From the NCBI GenBank assembly GCA_035508495.1, contig DATJMX010000027.1, positions 1 to 33,919 of the forward strand: 33,919 nt of DNA. The letters are read 5' to 3'. A program made the translations under genes and the position numbers. Within the stretch, counting starts at the first letter, position 1, and each line of letters starts with the position of its first letter. Of the stretch, positions 1 to 8,630 are shown piece by piece. This stretch comes from Candidatus Binataceae bacterium (GTDB lineage: Bacteria > Desulfobacterota > Binatia > Binatales > Binataceae). Below the pieces are notes generated by a model. That model was not told the DNA's origin. It saw only the letters and a program-made list of their open reading frames with translations, and ran no database searches.

Positions 1-1260
1 TCGGATATTCCCGCGATCCTCCCGCACACGCGAAGCGCGATCATACTCGAGGACGGCGAGCTCGCGGAAATTACCGCGGGCGGAATCCGCCTCATGAAGT
101 TCGACGGCACTGCTGTCGAGCGCGCGCCGCGGCGAATCGAATGGGACGCGGTCGCCGCGACTAAGGGCGGCTTCAAGCACTTCCTGCGTAAGGAAATCGG
201 TGAGCAGCCGCAGGCCTGGATCGATACGCTCGCGGGCCGCGCCAAAGTCGGATCATCGGAAGTACACTTCGAGATGGACTTGCTGCCGCCGGGCGGGCCG
301 TCGGCGATCTCGCGAATCGTGATGGTCAGTGCGGGCGCATCGTGGATCACGTCGCAGGTCGGTAAATTTATCATCGAAGACCTGGCCGGAATCCCGGTCG
401 AAGTTGATTATTCGAGTGAGTATCGCTACCGGCGCCCGCCGATCGACAAAAAGACTATGATGATCGCCGTGTCGCAGTCGGGCGAGACCGCGGATACTCT
501 CGCCGCGATGGAAGAAGGCGGGCGGCGCGGAGCGCATCTGCTGGCGATTACCAACACTGTAGATTCGTCGATCGCGCGCAAGGGCAACGCGCAGCTTTAC
601 ACGCGATGCGGTCCCGAGATCAGCGTCACGACCACGAAATGCTTTCTTACTCAGCTCGAATCGTATTTTCTACTGGCTATTCAGATGGCGTCGCTGATGG
701 GCCGCATCTCCGAAGTCGAAGCCGAAGAACTGCTGCGTCCGATGTTCGCGATACCGGGGCAAATCGAGGCGATTATCGCGCTCGAGCCGCAGATTCTGCG
801 TATCGCGCGCGCGTATGCATCGGCGCAAGATTTCCTCTTCCTGGGCCGCGGCATCAACTATCCGATCGCGCTCGAAGGCGCGCTCAAGTTGAAGGAAATT
901 TCGTACATCCACGCCGAAGGATACTCGGCTGGCGAGATGAAACACGGCCCGATCGCGCTGATCGACGAGAAGATGCCGGTCGTAGTGCTGATTCCGAACG
1001 ACGATCTGTTCGAAAAAACGTTGTCGAATCTGCGCGAAGTAGAGTCGCGCAACGGTAAGATAATCGCCGTGACCGATCGCGCGACGGACGAGCTAAGAGC
1101 TGTCGCAAACGAAGTTATCGAGGTTCCCGCGACGAGCCGAATGCTCACTCCCGTGCTGATGACCGTGCCGCTCCAGTTGCTCGCCTATCATATCGCGGCA
1201 GAGCGCGGCACCGACGTCGATCAGCCGCGCAATCTCGCCAAGGCCGTCACCGTCGAATAG
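1..1260 (+). CDS. glmS: Glutamine-fructose-6-phosphate aminotransferase (isomerizing), 3' part
   Basis: GlmS makes glucosamine-6-phosphate from fructose-6-phosphate and glutamine, the first committed step toward UDP-GlcNAc for peptidoglycan and LPS. The frame is open from base 1, so the gene starts outside the window. The N-terminal glutaminase domain with its catalytic Cys is mostly missing. What is visible is the end of that domain (SDIPAIL, then LEDGELAEI), the linker KGGFKHFLRKEI, and two SIS sugar-isomerase domains. Typical motifs are SQSGETADTL, EGALKLKEISYIHAEGYSAG, MKHGPIALI and the signature tail DQPRNLAKAVTVE. The last residues match the family's usual C-terminus, so the 3' end is intact. 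A hairpin terminator follows 14 bases later. Family assignment is near certain. Confidence 0.96.
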   Translation, partial: SDIPAILPHTRSAIILEDGELAEITAGGIRLMKFDGTAVERAPRRIEWDAVAATKGGFKHFLRKEIGEQPQAWIDTLAGRAKVGSSEVHFEMDLLPPGGPSAISRIVMVSAGASWITSQVGKFIIEDLAGIPVEVDYSSEYRYRRPPIDKKTMMIAVSQSGETADTLAAMEEGGRRGAHLLAITNTVDSSIARKGNAQLYTRCGPEISVTTTKCFLTQLESYFLLAIQMASLMGRISEVEAEELLRPMFAIPGQIEAIIALEPQILRIARAYASAQDFLFLGRGINYPIALEGALKLKEISYIHAEGYSAGEMKHGPIALIDEKMPVVVLIPNDDLFEKTLSNLREVESRNGKIIAVTDRATDELRAVANEVIEVPATSRMLTPVLMTVPLQLLAYHIAAERGTDVDQPRNLAKAVTVE

Positions 1261-1274
1261 TCAGTCGGGAAATG

Positions 1275-1296
1275 GGGCTCCATTTGGAGCCCTTTC
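1275..1296 (+). terminator. Rho-independent terminator after glmS
   Basis: A perfect 7-bp stem GGGCTCC / GGAGCCC with a 4-base ATTT loop is followed by TTTC, 14 bases past the glmS stop and between convergent genes. The T tract is short, so it could also act as a bidirectional barrier. Confidence 0.6.
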
Positions 1297-1308
1297 AATC
1301 TGATTTGG

Positions 1309-1788
1309 TTATTTCGCCAGGATCTGTGGCGTGACTCTCGTCCAGACTTGAGTTTTGCCGAAGAGCGAGAGTCCAATGTACCCGCGCACGCGCATCGTTG
1401 TCGCGCTCTCGAGCGTGAGGGTGCAGGAATAGGTCTTTCCGCTGCTCGCGTCGTAAATCCATCCGTTCTTCCAGACGGTTGGATCGGCGCCATCCGGGGT
1501 GAAAGCGGCCATCAATTGAAGTCCCAATAATTTGCGCAAGCGGAGATCGGAGTTTGGATTCTTCGAGTCGACCGATTCCGTTCCATCCTTCTCCCGCGGA
1601 TGTCGAAGCCACGTGATCGTCCCGCACAGTGTGCCGCCGCAATCGGAGACTTGAATATGCGCGCCGCCATCGGGCGTGGCCCAAGTTCCGAGCGGACTGA
1701 GCGCGCCGTCAAGGGCCTGAGCGGCGCCATTCATCGCGGTGGCCGTGAGTGTGATCGCAAGAATGAGCAGAAGCGTGAATTTCCTCAT
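1309..1788 (-). CDS. DUF2147 family exported protein
   Basis: This is a small secreted protein of 159 residues. Residues 1-25 form a clear Sec signal peptide: MRKF, a hydrophobic core LLLILAITLTATA, then a cleavage-like AAQA. The mature part carries the DUF2147 pattern: GTWATPDGG, two Cys in DCGGTLCG, TWLRHP, DSKNPNSDLR, the GLQLMAAF segment, IYDASSGKTYSC and a C-terminal RGYIGLSLFGKTQVWTR. The family is a periplasmic lipocalin-like beta-barrel of unknown substrate. An upstream in-frame ATG at 1803 is possible, but the one at 1788 starts exactly at the signal peptide and has GGAA about 9 bases upstream. It is convergent with glmS, and its 5' neighbour region is non-coding. Confidence 0.85.
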   Translation of the reverse strand: MRKFTLLLILAITLTATAMNGAAQALDGALSPLGTWATPDGGAHIQVSDCGGTLCGTITWLRHPREKDGTESVDSKNPNSDLRLRKLLGLQLMAAFTPDGADPTVWKNGWIYDASSGKTYSCTLTLESATTMRVRGYIGLSLFGKTQVWTRVTPQILAK

Positions 1789-2128
1789 AGGCATTGTTCC
1801 CATGTCGAATGAGTGCGCGCGGCGATGAATTCGCAGCAATGCTGAGCAGGAACGCCGGCGCAATAGTCACATGTTCTAGATGCCCATGAGATTCATCGGG
1901 ATAATATGCAGCGCAGACACTGCCTCGACTGCACCCTTGCAGTCCGTATCTTGCAGTGGCTATCGAAAGGAGCGTCATTGACACTCCCACTTATTACAGG
2001 ACGGCGTTGCAAAGACCCGCGTATCAGTCGTGGCGGACGCGAGAGCGGAGTCGACTTAAGTTTCGCAAGGCTCGCGCTGATCGGGCAGAGGGAATTCGGA
2101 ACGGGAAGAAAGAGCTTTGCAATGCTCT
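1789..2128. other. Intergenic region without a supported gene
   Basis: There are 340 bases between two minus-strand genes. Short plus-strand ORFs here have no recognisable product and run on into the antisense of the DUF1330 gene. The 5' part must contain the promoter of the DUF2147 gene, but I see no clear -35/-10 pair. Confidence 0.4.
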
Positions 2129-2443
2129 TTATTTCAGGAATGGCGGCAGATCTGAGCCCTGCCAGACGATGGTTTGCCGGATGGCGCGAGCGCGGAGGCC
2201 GGCAAGCTTGGCGAGGTCGTCATCGGCGCGATAATGCTCGAACGATTGATCGTCGGGGAAACTGACGATGTGAACTTCGTATGGCGGCGCCGCGTCGTGC
2301 TTTGGTGCGCATCGAATGCGGCGCTCGATCGCGCCGCCGTAGCGTTTCATGATCGACGCAGCGGCCGTCTCGAACTGCTCGAATTCTGCTTCCTGGCCCG
2401 GATGGATATACAGCGCGGCTACTAAAACGATTCGGGAGCTCAT
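2129..2443 (-). CDS. DUF1330 family protein
   Basis: A 104-residue soluble protein of the DUF1330 type (dimeric ferredoxin-like alpha+beta fold). It begins VLVAALYIHPGQEAEFEQFE, has a central EVHIVSFPDDQSFEHYRAD segment typical of the family, and ends LKLAGLRARA-like followed by a beta strand. The biochemical role of DUF1330 proteins is not established. The ATG at 2443 is only 3 bases after the macB stop, and no separate Shine-Dalgarno is visible, so translation is probably coupled to macB. It is the last gene of the pump operon. Confidence 0.78.
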   Translation of the reverse strand: MSSRIVLVAALYIHPGQEAEFEQFETAAASIMKRYGGAIERRIRCAPKHDAAPPYEVHIVSFPDDQSFEHYRADDDLAKLAGLRARAIRQTIVWQGSDLPPFLK

Positions 2444-2446
2444 GCG

Positions 2447-4573
2447 CTATTCGTAGCGCAGCGCGTCGATGGGATGAAGCATCGAGGCTTTGCGCGCCGG
2501 GTAGAAGCCGAAGAACACACCGACCGCGGCCGAGAATACGAAGCCGCCGATGATGGCGACGGGCGATACAACCGTCGGCCATCCGGCGACCGCTGAGATG
2601 ACCTTCGACGACACGACTCCCAGCATCGCGCCGGCGATTCCGCCGAGCGCGCTGAGCAGCACCGCCTCGACCAGGAACTGGAGCAGGATGTGAATGCGCC
2701 GCGCGCCGATCGCCATTCGAATCCCGATCTCGCGCGTGCGCTCGGTCACCGAAACCAGCATGATGTTCATGATGCCGATGCCGCCGACCAGCAGCGAAAT
2801 TGACGCGACCGCGGCGAGCAGCGTCGTCATCACCTGCGTCGCACTGGCCGCGGTTTCGGCGATCTCGCTGAGGTTGCGCACGGTGAAGTCTTCGTCCTGA
2901 TTCGGCTGGATATGGTGGCGGCGGCGGAGGGTCGCCTCAACCTGGGACATCGCCGTATCCACCAGGTCGGCGCTCTTGACCTTGATCATCATGTTGTTGA
3001 CGACCCCGGTGATCTTGCCGAAATTGCCGTAGGCATTGGCGGTCTGCACGCTGCTGTAAATCGAATTGGTGGTAGGAACGGCGCCGTAGGGATTTTGCAC
3101 GCTCGACGTCGCAGCCGCGGCAGGCGCGGAAGAGCTGGGCGCGGACACGCCGAGCACTTTGCGCTCGGCAGTGTTGAACGGAACGATCACAACATCGTCC
3201 TGATCCTGGCCGTAGCTCGATTGCCCCTTGGACGCGAGCACGCCGATCACGCGCATCGGAAAGTTCTTCACGCGCACGATCGCGCCGACGGGATTCTGAT
3301 CTTCACCGAACAGGTTGGTGACGACGGTCTGTCCGAGCAGGCATACCGCGGCGCCGGCTTTTTCCTCCGAGTCGGTGAAGATCCGCCCGAGCTGCGGCTG
3401 CCAGTCGCGAACGGCGAAGTAGTTGGCCGTGGTGCCCTGGATACTGGTGCTCCAGTTGTGGTTGCCGGCGACGACCTGCCCGACCTGGCGATCGAGATAC
3501 GTCACCATCAGGACCGCGCTGTCCTCTTGCGCGATCGCGTCGGCGTCAGCGGTCGTCAACGTCGAGGTGCTGCCGAGGCCGACGCGCACGCCGTTGGAGG
3601 TAGTAGCGCCGGGCAGCACGACGATCAGATTGGTGCCGAGGCTCGCGATCTGATCCTGCACCGAGCTGCGCGCGCCGTTGCCGACCGCGACCATCGCGAT
3701 AACCGCGGCGACTCCGATGAAGATGCCGAGCATGGTCAGCGCCGCGCGCATCTTGTTGCGTGTGAGCGCCCGCGCGGCCGCTACCAGAGCCATCGCGCCG
3801 AATGTCCGCGCCTCCTCGGCGACGTCGGGCTCCTCGTCTTCGCTGGCGCTGGCGAGGGCCGCGCCGGGCTGCGCGAGCGGCGGAGCGTCAGGCTTGCGGG
3901 TATCGGAGATCACGACGCCATCTTTGAAAGTGACGACCCGATCGGCATAGGCCGCCACGTCCGAATCGTGCGTGACGAGGATGATCGTGATGCCCTGCTC
4001 GCGGTTCAGCCGCGTGATGATCTCCATCACCTCGGCGGAATTGGTGGAATCGAGGTTGCCGGTCGGTTCGTCCGCGAGCACGATTGACGGATTGTTAATG
4101 AGAGCGCGCGCGATCGCGACGCGCTGTTGCTGACCGCCGGAGAGCTGGTTCGGATGGTTCAGCTCGCGGCCGTTGAGTCCGACAAGGGTGAGCAGCTCGC
4201 GCGCGCGATGCTGGCTCTCCGGACCCCAGGTCGAATAGAAGAGCGGCAGCTCGACATTCTCGAGCGCGCTCGTGCGCGAGAGCAGGTTGAAGCTCTGGAA
4301 GACGAAGCCGATACGGCGGCTGCGGATCGCGGCGAGCTCGGTCTCGTCGAGCTTCGCAACGTCCTCGCCCTCGAGGTAATACTCGCCGCTGGTCGGGCGG
4401 TCGAGGCATCCGAGCATGTTCATCAGCGTCGATTTGCCCGAGCCCGACGCGCCCATCACGGCGATAAACTCGCCGCGCTCGATCGTCAGGTTGACGCCGC
4501 GCAGCGCATGAACCTCAACCTCGCCGAGGACGTAGGTCTTGGTCATGTTGACGATTTTGATGACCGAAGCCAT
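2447..4573 (-). CDS. macB: MacB-like ABC transporter, fused ATPase and FtsX-type permease
   Basis: MacB-type proteins dimerise in the inner membrane and use ATP hydrolysis to drive mechanotransmission, pushing periplasmic substrates through MacA and TolC. The 708-residue protein has an N-terminal ATPase with Walker A GASGSGKST at 41-49, signature LSGGQQQR at 144-151, Walker B IVLADEP at 164-170 and the H-loop His at 202. An Asp/Glu/Ala-rich linker (226-256) follows, then TM1 at about 276-296, a large periplasmic domain to about 575, and three further TM segments near 582-605, 630-655 and 672-692. The end is HPIDALRYE, typical of MacB. The start at 4573 is the ATG just before IKIVNMTKTY; the frame stays open upstream but that part is antisense-like. 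An Ala/Ser/Tyr-rich insert (about 478-520) sits in the periplasmic domain. The start lies 8 bases after the macA stop. Confidence 0.93.
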   Translation of the reverse strand: MASVIKIVNMTKTYVLGEVEVHALRGVNLTIERGEFIAVMGASGSGKSTLMNMLGCLDRPTSGEYYLEGEDVAKLDETELAAIRSRRIGFVFQSFNLLSRTSALENVELPLFYSTWGPESQHRARELLTLVGLNGRELNHPNQLSGGQQQRVAIARALINNPSIVLADEPTGNLDSTNSAEVMEIITRLNREQGITIILVTHDSDVAAYADRVVTFKDGVVISDTRKPDAPPLAQPGAALASASEDEEPDVAEEARTFGAMALVAAARALTRNKMRAALTMLGIFIGVAAVIAMVAVGNGARSSVQDQIASLGTNLIVVLPGATTSNGVRVGLGSTSTLTTADADAIAQEDSAVLMVTYLDRQVGQVVAGNHNWSTSIQGTTANYFAVRDWQPQLGRIFTDSEEKAGAAVCLLGQTVVTNLFGEDQNPVGAIVRVKNFPMRVIGVLASKGQSSYGQDQDDVVIVPFNTAERKVLGVSAPSSSAPAAAATSSVQNPYGAVPTTNSIYSSVQTANAYGNFGKITGVVNNMMIKVKSADLVDTAMSQVEATLRRRHHIQPNQDEDFTVRNLSEIAETAASATQVMTTLLAAVASISLLVGGIGIMNIMLVSVTERTREIGIRMAIGARRIHILLQFLVEAVLLSALGGIAGAMLGVVSSKVISAVAGWPTVVSPVAIIGGFVFSAAVGVFFGFYPARKASMLHPIDALRYE

Positions 4574-4581
4574 GCGAGCGA

Positions 4582-5802
4582 TCAGTGGAAGCCGTGCATA
4601 CCACCGAACGGCGAATGACCGCCGCCGGAGCCTTGCTTGTCGGTGCTGCGCGCTTCGGCGGTGACGACCAGGTCGCCGTCTTCGAGGTCGCCGTCTTTCA
4701 TCTCGACCCAGGTGCCGTCGCTGAGGCCGGTCGTGATCGAGACGGGCTTGATGTGATGGCCCTTGGGGACCCACACCGTCGTCTGCGTGCCGGGAACATC
4801 GACAGCCTCGGCGCCGTTGGCATCTTCGGCATGACCGTGCGGGACGAAGCGCAGCGCGTCGATCGGAATCCGCACCACGTCTTTCGCGCGCGCCGTGACG
4901 ATATTGACGTTGGCCGTCATGCCGGGCTTCAGCAGCAGCTCGGGATTATCCACGTTGACGACGACGTCGTAAGTCACGACGTTCTGCACTGTGATGGGAG
5001 CCTGGCGGACCTGCGCGACCTTGCCTTCGAAATCACGCTCCGGGAACGCATCGACCTTGAACGTCGCACGCTGCCCAAGCATCACGCCGCCGATGTCCGA
5101 TTCGCTGACGTTGGAATCGACCTGCATCTTGGTCAGGTCTTTGGCGACGAGAAACAGCGTCGGGGTCTGGAAACTCGCCGCGACGGTCTGACCGACGTCA
5201 ACGTTGCGCGACACGACGGTGCCATCGACGGGCGATACTATGTCGGTGTAGTTGAGGTTGAGCTGCGCCTGTTTCAAGGTCGCCTGCTGCTGCTGGATAC
5301 TGGCCTCGTCGAGCGCGACCTGCGCGCGCGCCTGCATGAAGGTGCTCTTCTGGCTATCGACCTGGTCCTGGGAATCGACGTTTTCCTTGAGCGCCTTAAC
5401 ATCGCGCACGTAAGTGATCTGCTGATATTCGAGGTTGGCCTGATCCTTCTTGAGCTGCGCCTCGGCATTGGCGAGGGCGGCGGTAGAGAGCGCGACCGCC
5501 GCCGCGTAGGGGCGCGGATCGATCTTGGCGATCACCTGGCCCTGCTTCACGGGCGAATTGAAATCGGCATAGATCGCCGTGATCGGTCCCGAGACGTAGG
5601 TGCCGACCTGCACCGTGATCACCGGATTAACGGTGCCCGTCGCCGTGACAGCGCGGACGATCGATCCTTGCGTGACTTTCGCGGTGATAAATCGCGGTGC
5701 ATGCGAGCCGCCGCGCAGCTCGTACCACGCACCAGCTATGACGATGATAACGGCGATGATCGTCAGGGGGCGGCGGGTCAGACTTCTAAATGAAAATTTC
5801 AC
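4582..5802 (-). CDS. macA: MacA-like periplasmic adaptor (RND/HlyD family membrane fusion protein)
   Basis: This adaptor links the MacB permease to the TolC duct. The N-terminal anchor TM is at residues 13-27, followed by a barrel/lipoyl half (VTATGTVNPVITVQVGTYVSG), a coiled-coil hairpin of Gln/Ala/Lys-rich heptads (about 100-185, with many AQ and QQQ runs), then the second lipoyl half (YTDIVSPVDGTVVSRNVDVGQTV) and beta-barrel and membrane-proximal domains (GMTANVNIVTA). The tail is Gly/His-rich (GGGHSPFGGMHGFH), which might bind metal. No ATG fits the N-terminus. A GTG at 5802 places the anchor right at the start, and a TTG at 5871 would add 23 residues. Neither has a clear Shine-Dalgarno. 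It is preceded by the exported repeat protein gene and followed by macB. Confidence 0.9.
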   Translation of the reverse strand: MKFSFRSLTRRPLTIIAVIIVIAGAWYELRGGSHAPRFITAKVTQGSIVRAVTATGTVNPVITVQVGTYVSGPITAIYADFNSPVKQGQVIAKIDPRPYAAAVALSTAALANAEAQLKKDQANLEYQQITYVRDVKALKENVDSQDQVDSQKSTFMQARAQVALDEASIQQQQATLKQAQLNLNYTDIVSPVDGTVVSRNVDVGQTVAASFQTPTLFLVAKDLTKMQVDSNVSESDIGGVMLGQRATFKVDAFPERDFEGKVAQVRQAPITVQNVVTYDVVVNVDNPELLLKPGMTANVNIVTARAKDVVRIPIDALRFVPHGHAEDANGAEAVDVPGTQTTVWVPKGHHIKPVSITTGLSDGTWVEMKDGDLEDGDLVVTAEARSTDKQGSGGGHSPFGGMHGFH

Positions 5803-5907
5803 TGCGGTGCTGCGATGCCAATTATCGTCCTGCCCTATATCGCGGTCCAGCAGGAGCTTCGGCGCTATCAATAGATAGACGACATAAGCTTAAGGGTTGT
5901 TTCAGGC

Positions 5908-6507
5908 TCAGGTGCAGACGCATTGCGAGCATAGGCGCGACTGCTGCGCGGCCGAGAGACTCAGCCCCGTTGCGGGTCCGCCGAAAGAGTTGGCCGAGCC
6001 GATACCCTGCGCCACGCCAGGCAGCCCGCCGAGCGAAGTCGAAGAGCCCGAGCTCTGCGCGACACCGGGCGAGCCAAAAGTGTTGGCCGCGCCCGCATTC
6101 TGAAGAGCTCCCGGCAACGTGCCAAAGAAATTGCCCGCGCCGACTCCACCCGCGGTGCCATAGGGAGGCGAGGATTTGCCGATGAACGAGCTGACGCACG
6201 CGCCGGTCGCGCTTTGCTCGGCGGTCAGATTGCTCAAGGCCGATACCGTGCCCATCCAGCGCGTGGGCGTGCCGGGACCTGAGCACGTGCAATTGAATGT
6301 ACGCGGACCGGGAGTCGAAAACGCCTGCGGCAAGGTTGGAACAGCGAGAGGGCTCGGCGCGACGGCGGTCGTGATCGGCGCGGGGAGCTGCGGCGGCGGT
6401 CCGGGCGGCAACGGCGGCACGACGATCGGATTCGGCTGCGGCAGTTGCGCAAACCCCACGCCCAACGTGAACGCCAGCATCAACGTCGGGACCAGAACCA
6501 TCGACAT
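5908..6507 (-). CDS. Unrecognised exported Pro-rich, Cys-containing repeat protein in the efflux operon
   Basis: I do not recognise a family. From the ATG at 6507 the product has 199 residues. A signal peptide spans about 1-20 (hydrophobic core VLVPTLMLAFTLGVGFA). A Pro-rich segment covers 22-68. A Cys motif RTFNCTCSGPG sits near 70-79, with a further Cys at 104. About four loose 16-residue Gly/Ser/Ala/Asn repeats fill 116-178 (consensus near LPGVAQnaGsANsFGG). The C-terminus ends CSQCVCT, giving six Cys in all. The frame is open further upstream (GTG 6711, ATG 6708), but that part is encoded by a palindromic repeat pair, so I prefer the later start. No strong Shine-Dalgarno decides it; GTG at 6513 is another option. 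It lies between tolC and macA, so it is probably co-transcribed with the pump and may be a cargo or periplasmic accessory. Confidence 0.62.
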   Translation of the reverse strand: MSMVLVPTLMLAFTLGVGFAQLPQPNPIVVPPLPPGPPPQLPAPITTAVAPSPLAVPTLPQAFSTPGPRTFNCTCSGPGTPTRWMGTVSALSNLTAEQSATGACVSSFIGKSSPPYGTAGGVGAGNFFGTLPGALQNAGAANTFGSPGVAQSSGSSTSLGGLPGVAQGIGSANSFGGPATGLSLSAAQQSRLCSQCVCT

Positions 6508-6540
6508 ACGCACCAGGATCTTGCGAGGCGCGCTCCGGTC

Positions 6541-6648
6541 CCCCTTCCCGTGCGGGAAGGGGTCAGGGGTCAGGTCGTCGTCCGCTTCTGCAGCGTCGCA
6601 ATCAAAGAAACGACCTAACCCTCTTTCCCTTCCCGCACCAGGAAGGGA
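6541..6648. repeat. REPIN-like inverted pair of palindromes, copy 1
   Basis: The left hairpin (6541-6562) pairs CCCCTTCCCG with CGGGAAGGGG over a TG loop. The right hairpin (6626-6648) pairs TCCCTTCC with GGAAGGGA. Between them AGGTCG (6572-6577) and CGACCT (6611-6616) form an inner inverted repeat, so the two units are head-to-head. The same architecture recurs at 8888-8981. It lies just after the tolC stop, inside the 5' extension of the exported repeat protein frame. Confidence 0.85.
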
Positions 6649-6710
6649 CCTTTGAGTGCCAGCGTCCTGCGCACTATCCGCGTTGGCGTAATCGCGATTC
6701 ATCGGCATCA

Positions 6711-8630
6711 CTAGAAGCGCGAGTACCAGGGGCTCTGGTGAGGGTCGCGTAACTGGAAGTCAATGTTGAAACGATTGAGCAGCGTGCCTTCGGCGTGCCA
6801 TAGCGCGAGGCGTCCGTTCTCGAGGCCAACGTCGGCCTGAATTTCGTTGCCTTGCGCGGTTACCAGATTGCTCTGAAATTGCAGGAGCTGATTGGTTGTC
6901 GCAGTGCCGAGCCGATATTGCACCTGCACGTCGTGCAAGCTTTCCTGCGCATACGAAGTGGCTTGCGCTGTGGACTGCACTTGTTGTTGGAGCGCGATCA
7001 GATTGGCGAGCGCGGCTTTAACTAGCAGCGCAGCCTGGTAGAGCGCCTGTCGATACTGCAAGCGCGCCTGGTCGAGTGCGATTCGCGCCTGCGCGAGGCC
7101 GGCCTGCGGCGCGGCGTTATCGAGTGGCATCGAGAAACCGATCACCGCCGCATAGTCATAGAAGCTGAAGTTGAAGAGCCGATTGAGCGAAGCGCCGTAC
7201 GCGCCATTGAAGGGTAGTTGCGCTGCATTGTCGGCACCGGGAGGAACGGTGGGACCCGAGGGGCTGAAGCAGTTGGCGTATGAGGGCACGGTTATCGACG
7301 CTGTACACTTCGAGTTACCGGCCTCGTTGGTCACGCCGAATTGCGTGCCGAGGTTGAGCTGCGGCAGCATCTGATTCTCGGCGAACTTGACCTGGATTAC
7401 GGCGCTGCGGATCGCCTCGCGCATCCCGGCCAGTGCGGGGCTGTATTCGAGCATCTTCTCGAACGCGAGCTCTTCGTTTTCGTCGTTCTGGTTGCGCGTG
7501 GTGTCGGGTTGCTGGTTCGGCTCGATCACCTGGGCGAGCACGGTGTCGCCGGGATTGTAGGCGACGTCCTGGCGCAGCGTCGCGTCGGCTATATCAACGC
7601 CGGCCTGTGCTGCCTGGACGTTGGCGAGCGCGGTGGCGGCTGCCGAGCGGGCCTCGGCGAGGTTCACGGGCGCCATCAGGCCGAGCTTGACGCTGCTGCC
7701 ATTGACCCGCACGAGATCGTTGTTGAACTGGAGCGCGGCCTGCTGAACGCGAAGATTTTCCTCGGCCTGCACGACGCCCCAATAATCATTGCCGATGCGC
7801 TGGACGAAATCGTTGACCGACGAGGCATAGTTCCACTGCGCCGAGCGCTGCGCCGATTCCGCCAGGCGCACGTTGATCGTCGCGAACTGCCAGCCGAAAT
7901 TTTGCAGCAGCGGCTGCGATAGCGACATCACCATCGTCGGCGTATACACCGGGTTGACGGTGCTGAACGACGTGTTGGTCAGCTCGCGATCGTTGTTGAA
8001 GGTCAGCCCGACCGTGCCGTTGGTGGTCGATAACACTTTGCTCATGCCGAAGTTCCAATCGTAGAACTTCTCGGCGACCGTGACGCTTTCGGGATTCTGG
8101 AAGGGCGAGGAGACCGGCGTGGCCTCCTTCTCGATGTCGATCTGCGAGCTTATTTGCGGATCGAACGCGGCGTTGGCGGCTTTGACGCTTTCCGTCGAGG
8201 CGACGGGGGTGAGCTTCACCGACTCGAGGCCGGGATTGTTCCTGAGCGCGAGGTAGACCGTTTCTTTGAGCGACAGCGTATGCGAGGCGCTGTCCTCGGC
8301 CCCCAGGAATCGATCATGGGGCAGGCTCTCGCTGCGAATCGAAGTCCACTGACTCTTGAACATCGAGGGCAGCGACAGGTACGGGCTGCTTTCGTATTTG
8401 CCGCCAGCTTTGGGTGCGACGCTCACGTTCACGCCGTTATTCTGATCGGCGATCTGCGCCGGGACGTTCTGCGCCTGCCCATTGCCGATGACGGGCGGCT
8501 CGGCCGACGCCGTCGAGCTGGAAAAAAGAAGGACTGCGGCCATCATCGCCACAAGCGCCGCGCCGATGGCTACCTTTGGCCGCGCACGGCGGTCCATGAC
8601 GATTGCGAGCGCCTGCCTCGATATTTTCAT
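6711..8630 (-). CDS. tolC: TolC-family outer membrane efflux protein
   Basis: An outer-membrane factor that would form the trimeric duct for the MacA/MacB pair encoded downstream. From the ATG at 8630 it has 639 residues. A long positively charged N-terminus leads into a signal peptide core (VAIGAALVAMMAAVLLF, cleavage near SSTASAEPP). Two OEP repeats follow: the first with SLKETVYLALRNNPGLE and QPLLQNFGW, the second with ALAGMREAIRSAVIQVKFAENQMLPQLNLGTQFG and PLDNAAPQAGLAQARIALDQARLQYRQA. The helical hairpin of the second repeat ends in LQFQSNLVTAQGNEIQADVGLENGRLALWHAEG. An alternative ATG lies at 8597. At 639 residues it is longer than E. coli TolC; the extra length is mainly an N-terminal region of about 100 residues before the first OEP repeat. 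It is the first gene of the pump operon. Confidence 0.88.
   Translation of the reverse strand: MKISRQALAIVMDRRARPKVAIGAALVAMMAAVLLFSSSTASAEPPVIGNGQAQNVPAQIADQNNGVNVSVAPKAGGKYESSPYLSLPSMFKSQWTSIRSESLPHDRFLGAEDSASHTLSLKETVYLALRNNPGLESVKLTPVASTESVKAANAAFDPQISSQIDIEKEATPVSSPFQNPESVTVAEKFYDWNFGMSKVLSTTNGTVGLTFNNDRELTNTSFSTVNPVYTPTMVMSLSQPLLQNFGWQFATINVRLAESAQRSAQWNYASSVNDFVQRIGNDYWGVVQAEENLRVQQAALQFNNDLVRVNGSSVKLGLMAPVNLAEARSAAATALANVQAAQAGVDIADATLRQDVAYNPGDTVLAQVIEPNQQPDTTRNQNDENEELAFEKMLEYSPALAGMREAIRSAVIQVKFAENQMLPQLNLGTQFGVTNEAGNSKCTASITVPSYANCFSPSGPTVPPGADNAAQLPFNGAYGASLNRLFNFSFYDYAAVIGFSMPLDNAAPQAGLAQARIALDQARLQYRQALYQAALLVKAALANLIALQQQVQSTAQATSYAQESLHDVQVQYRLGTATTNQLLQFQSNLVTAQGNEIQADVGLENGRLALWHAEGTLLNRFNIDFQLRDPHQSPWYSRF

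Noticed and set aside
1906..2265. 119- and 92-codon plus-strand ORFs upstream of the DUF1330 gene
   Set aside because: They have no recognisable domain, and their 3' half is antisense to the DUF1330 gene.
2912..4087. 391-codon plus-strand ORF antisense to macB
   Set aside because: High GC at third positions removes stops on the opposite strand. It is Arg/His/Asp-rich with no family signature, while the minus strand encodes a clear MacB.
4585..5793. 402-codon plus-strand ORF antisense to macA
   Set aside because: Same shadow effect; composition is Arg/Asp/Gly-rich with no domain, and macA is well supported.
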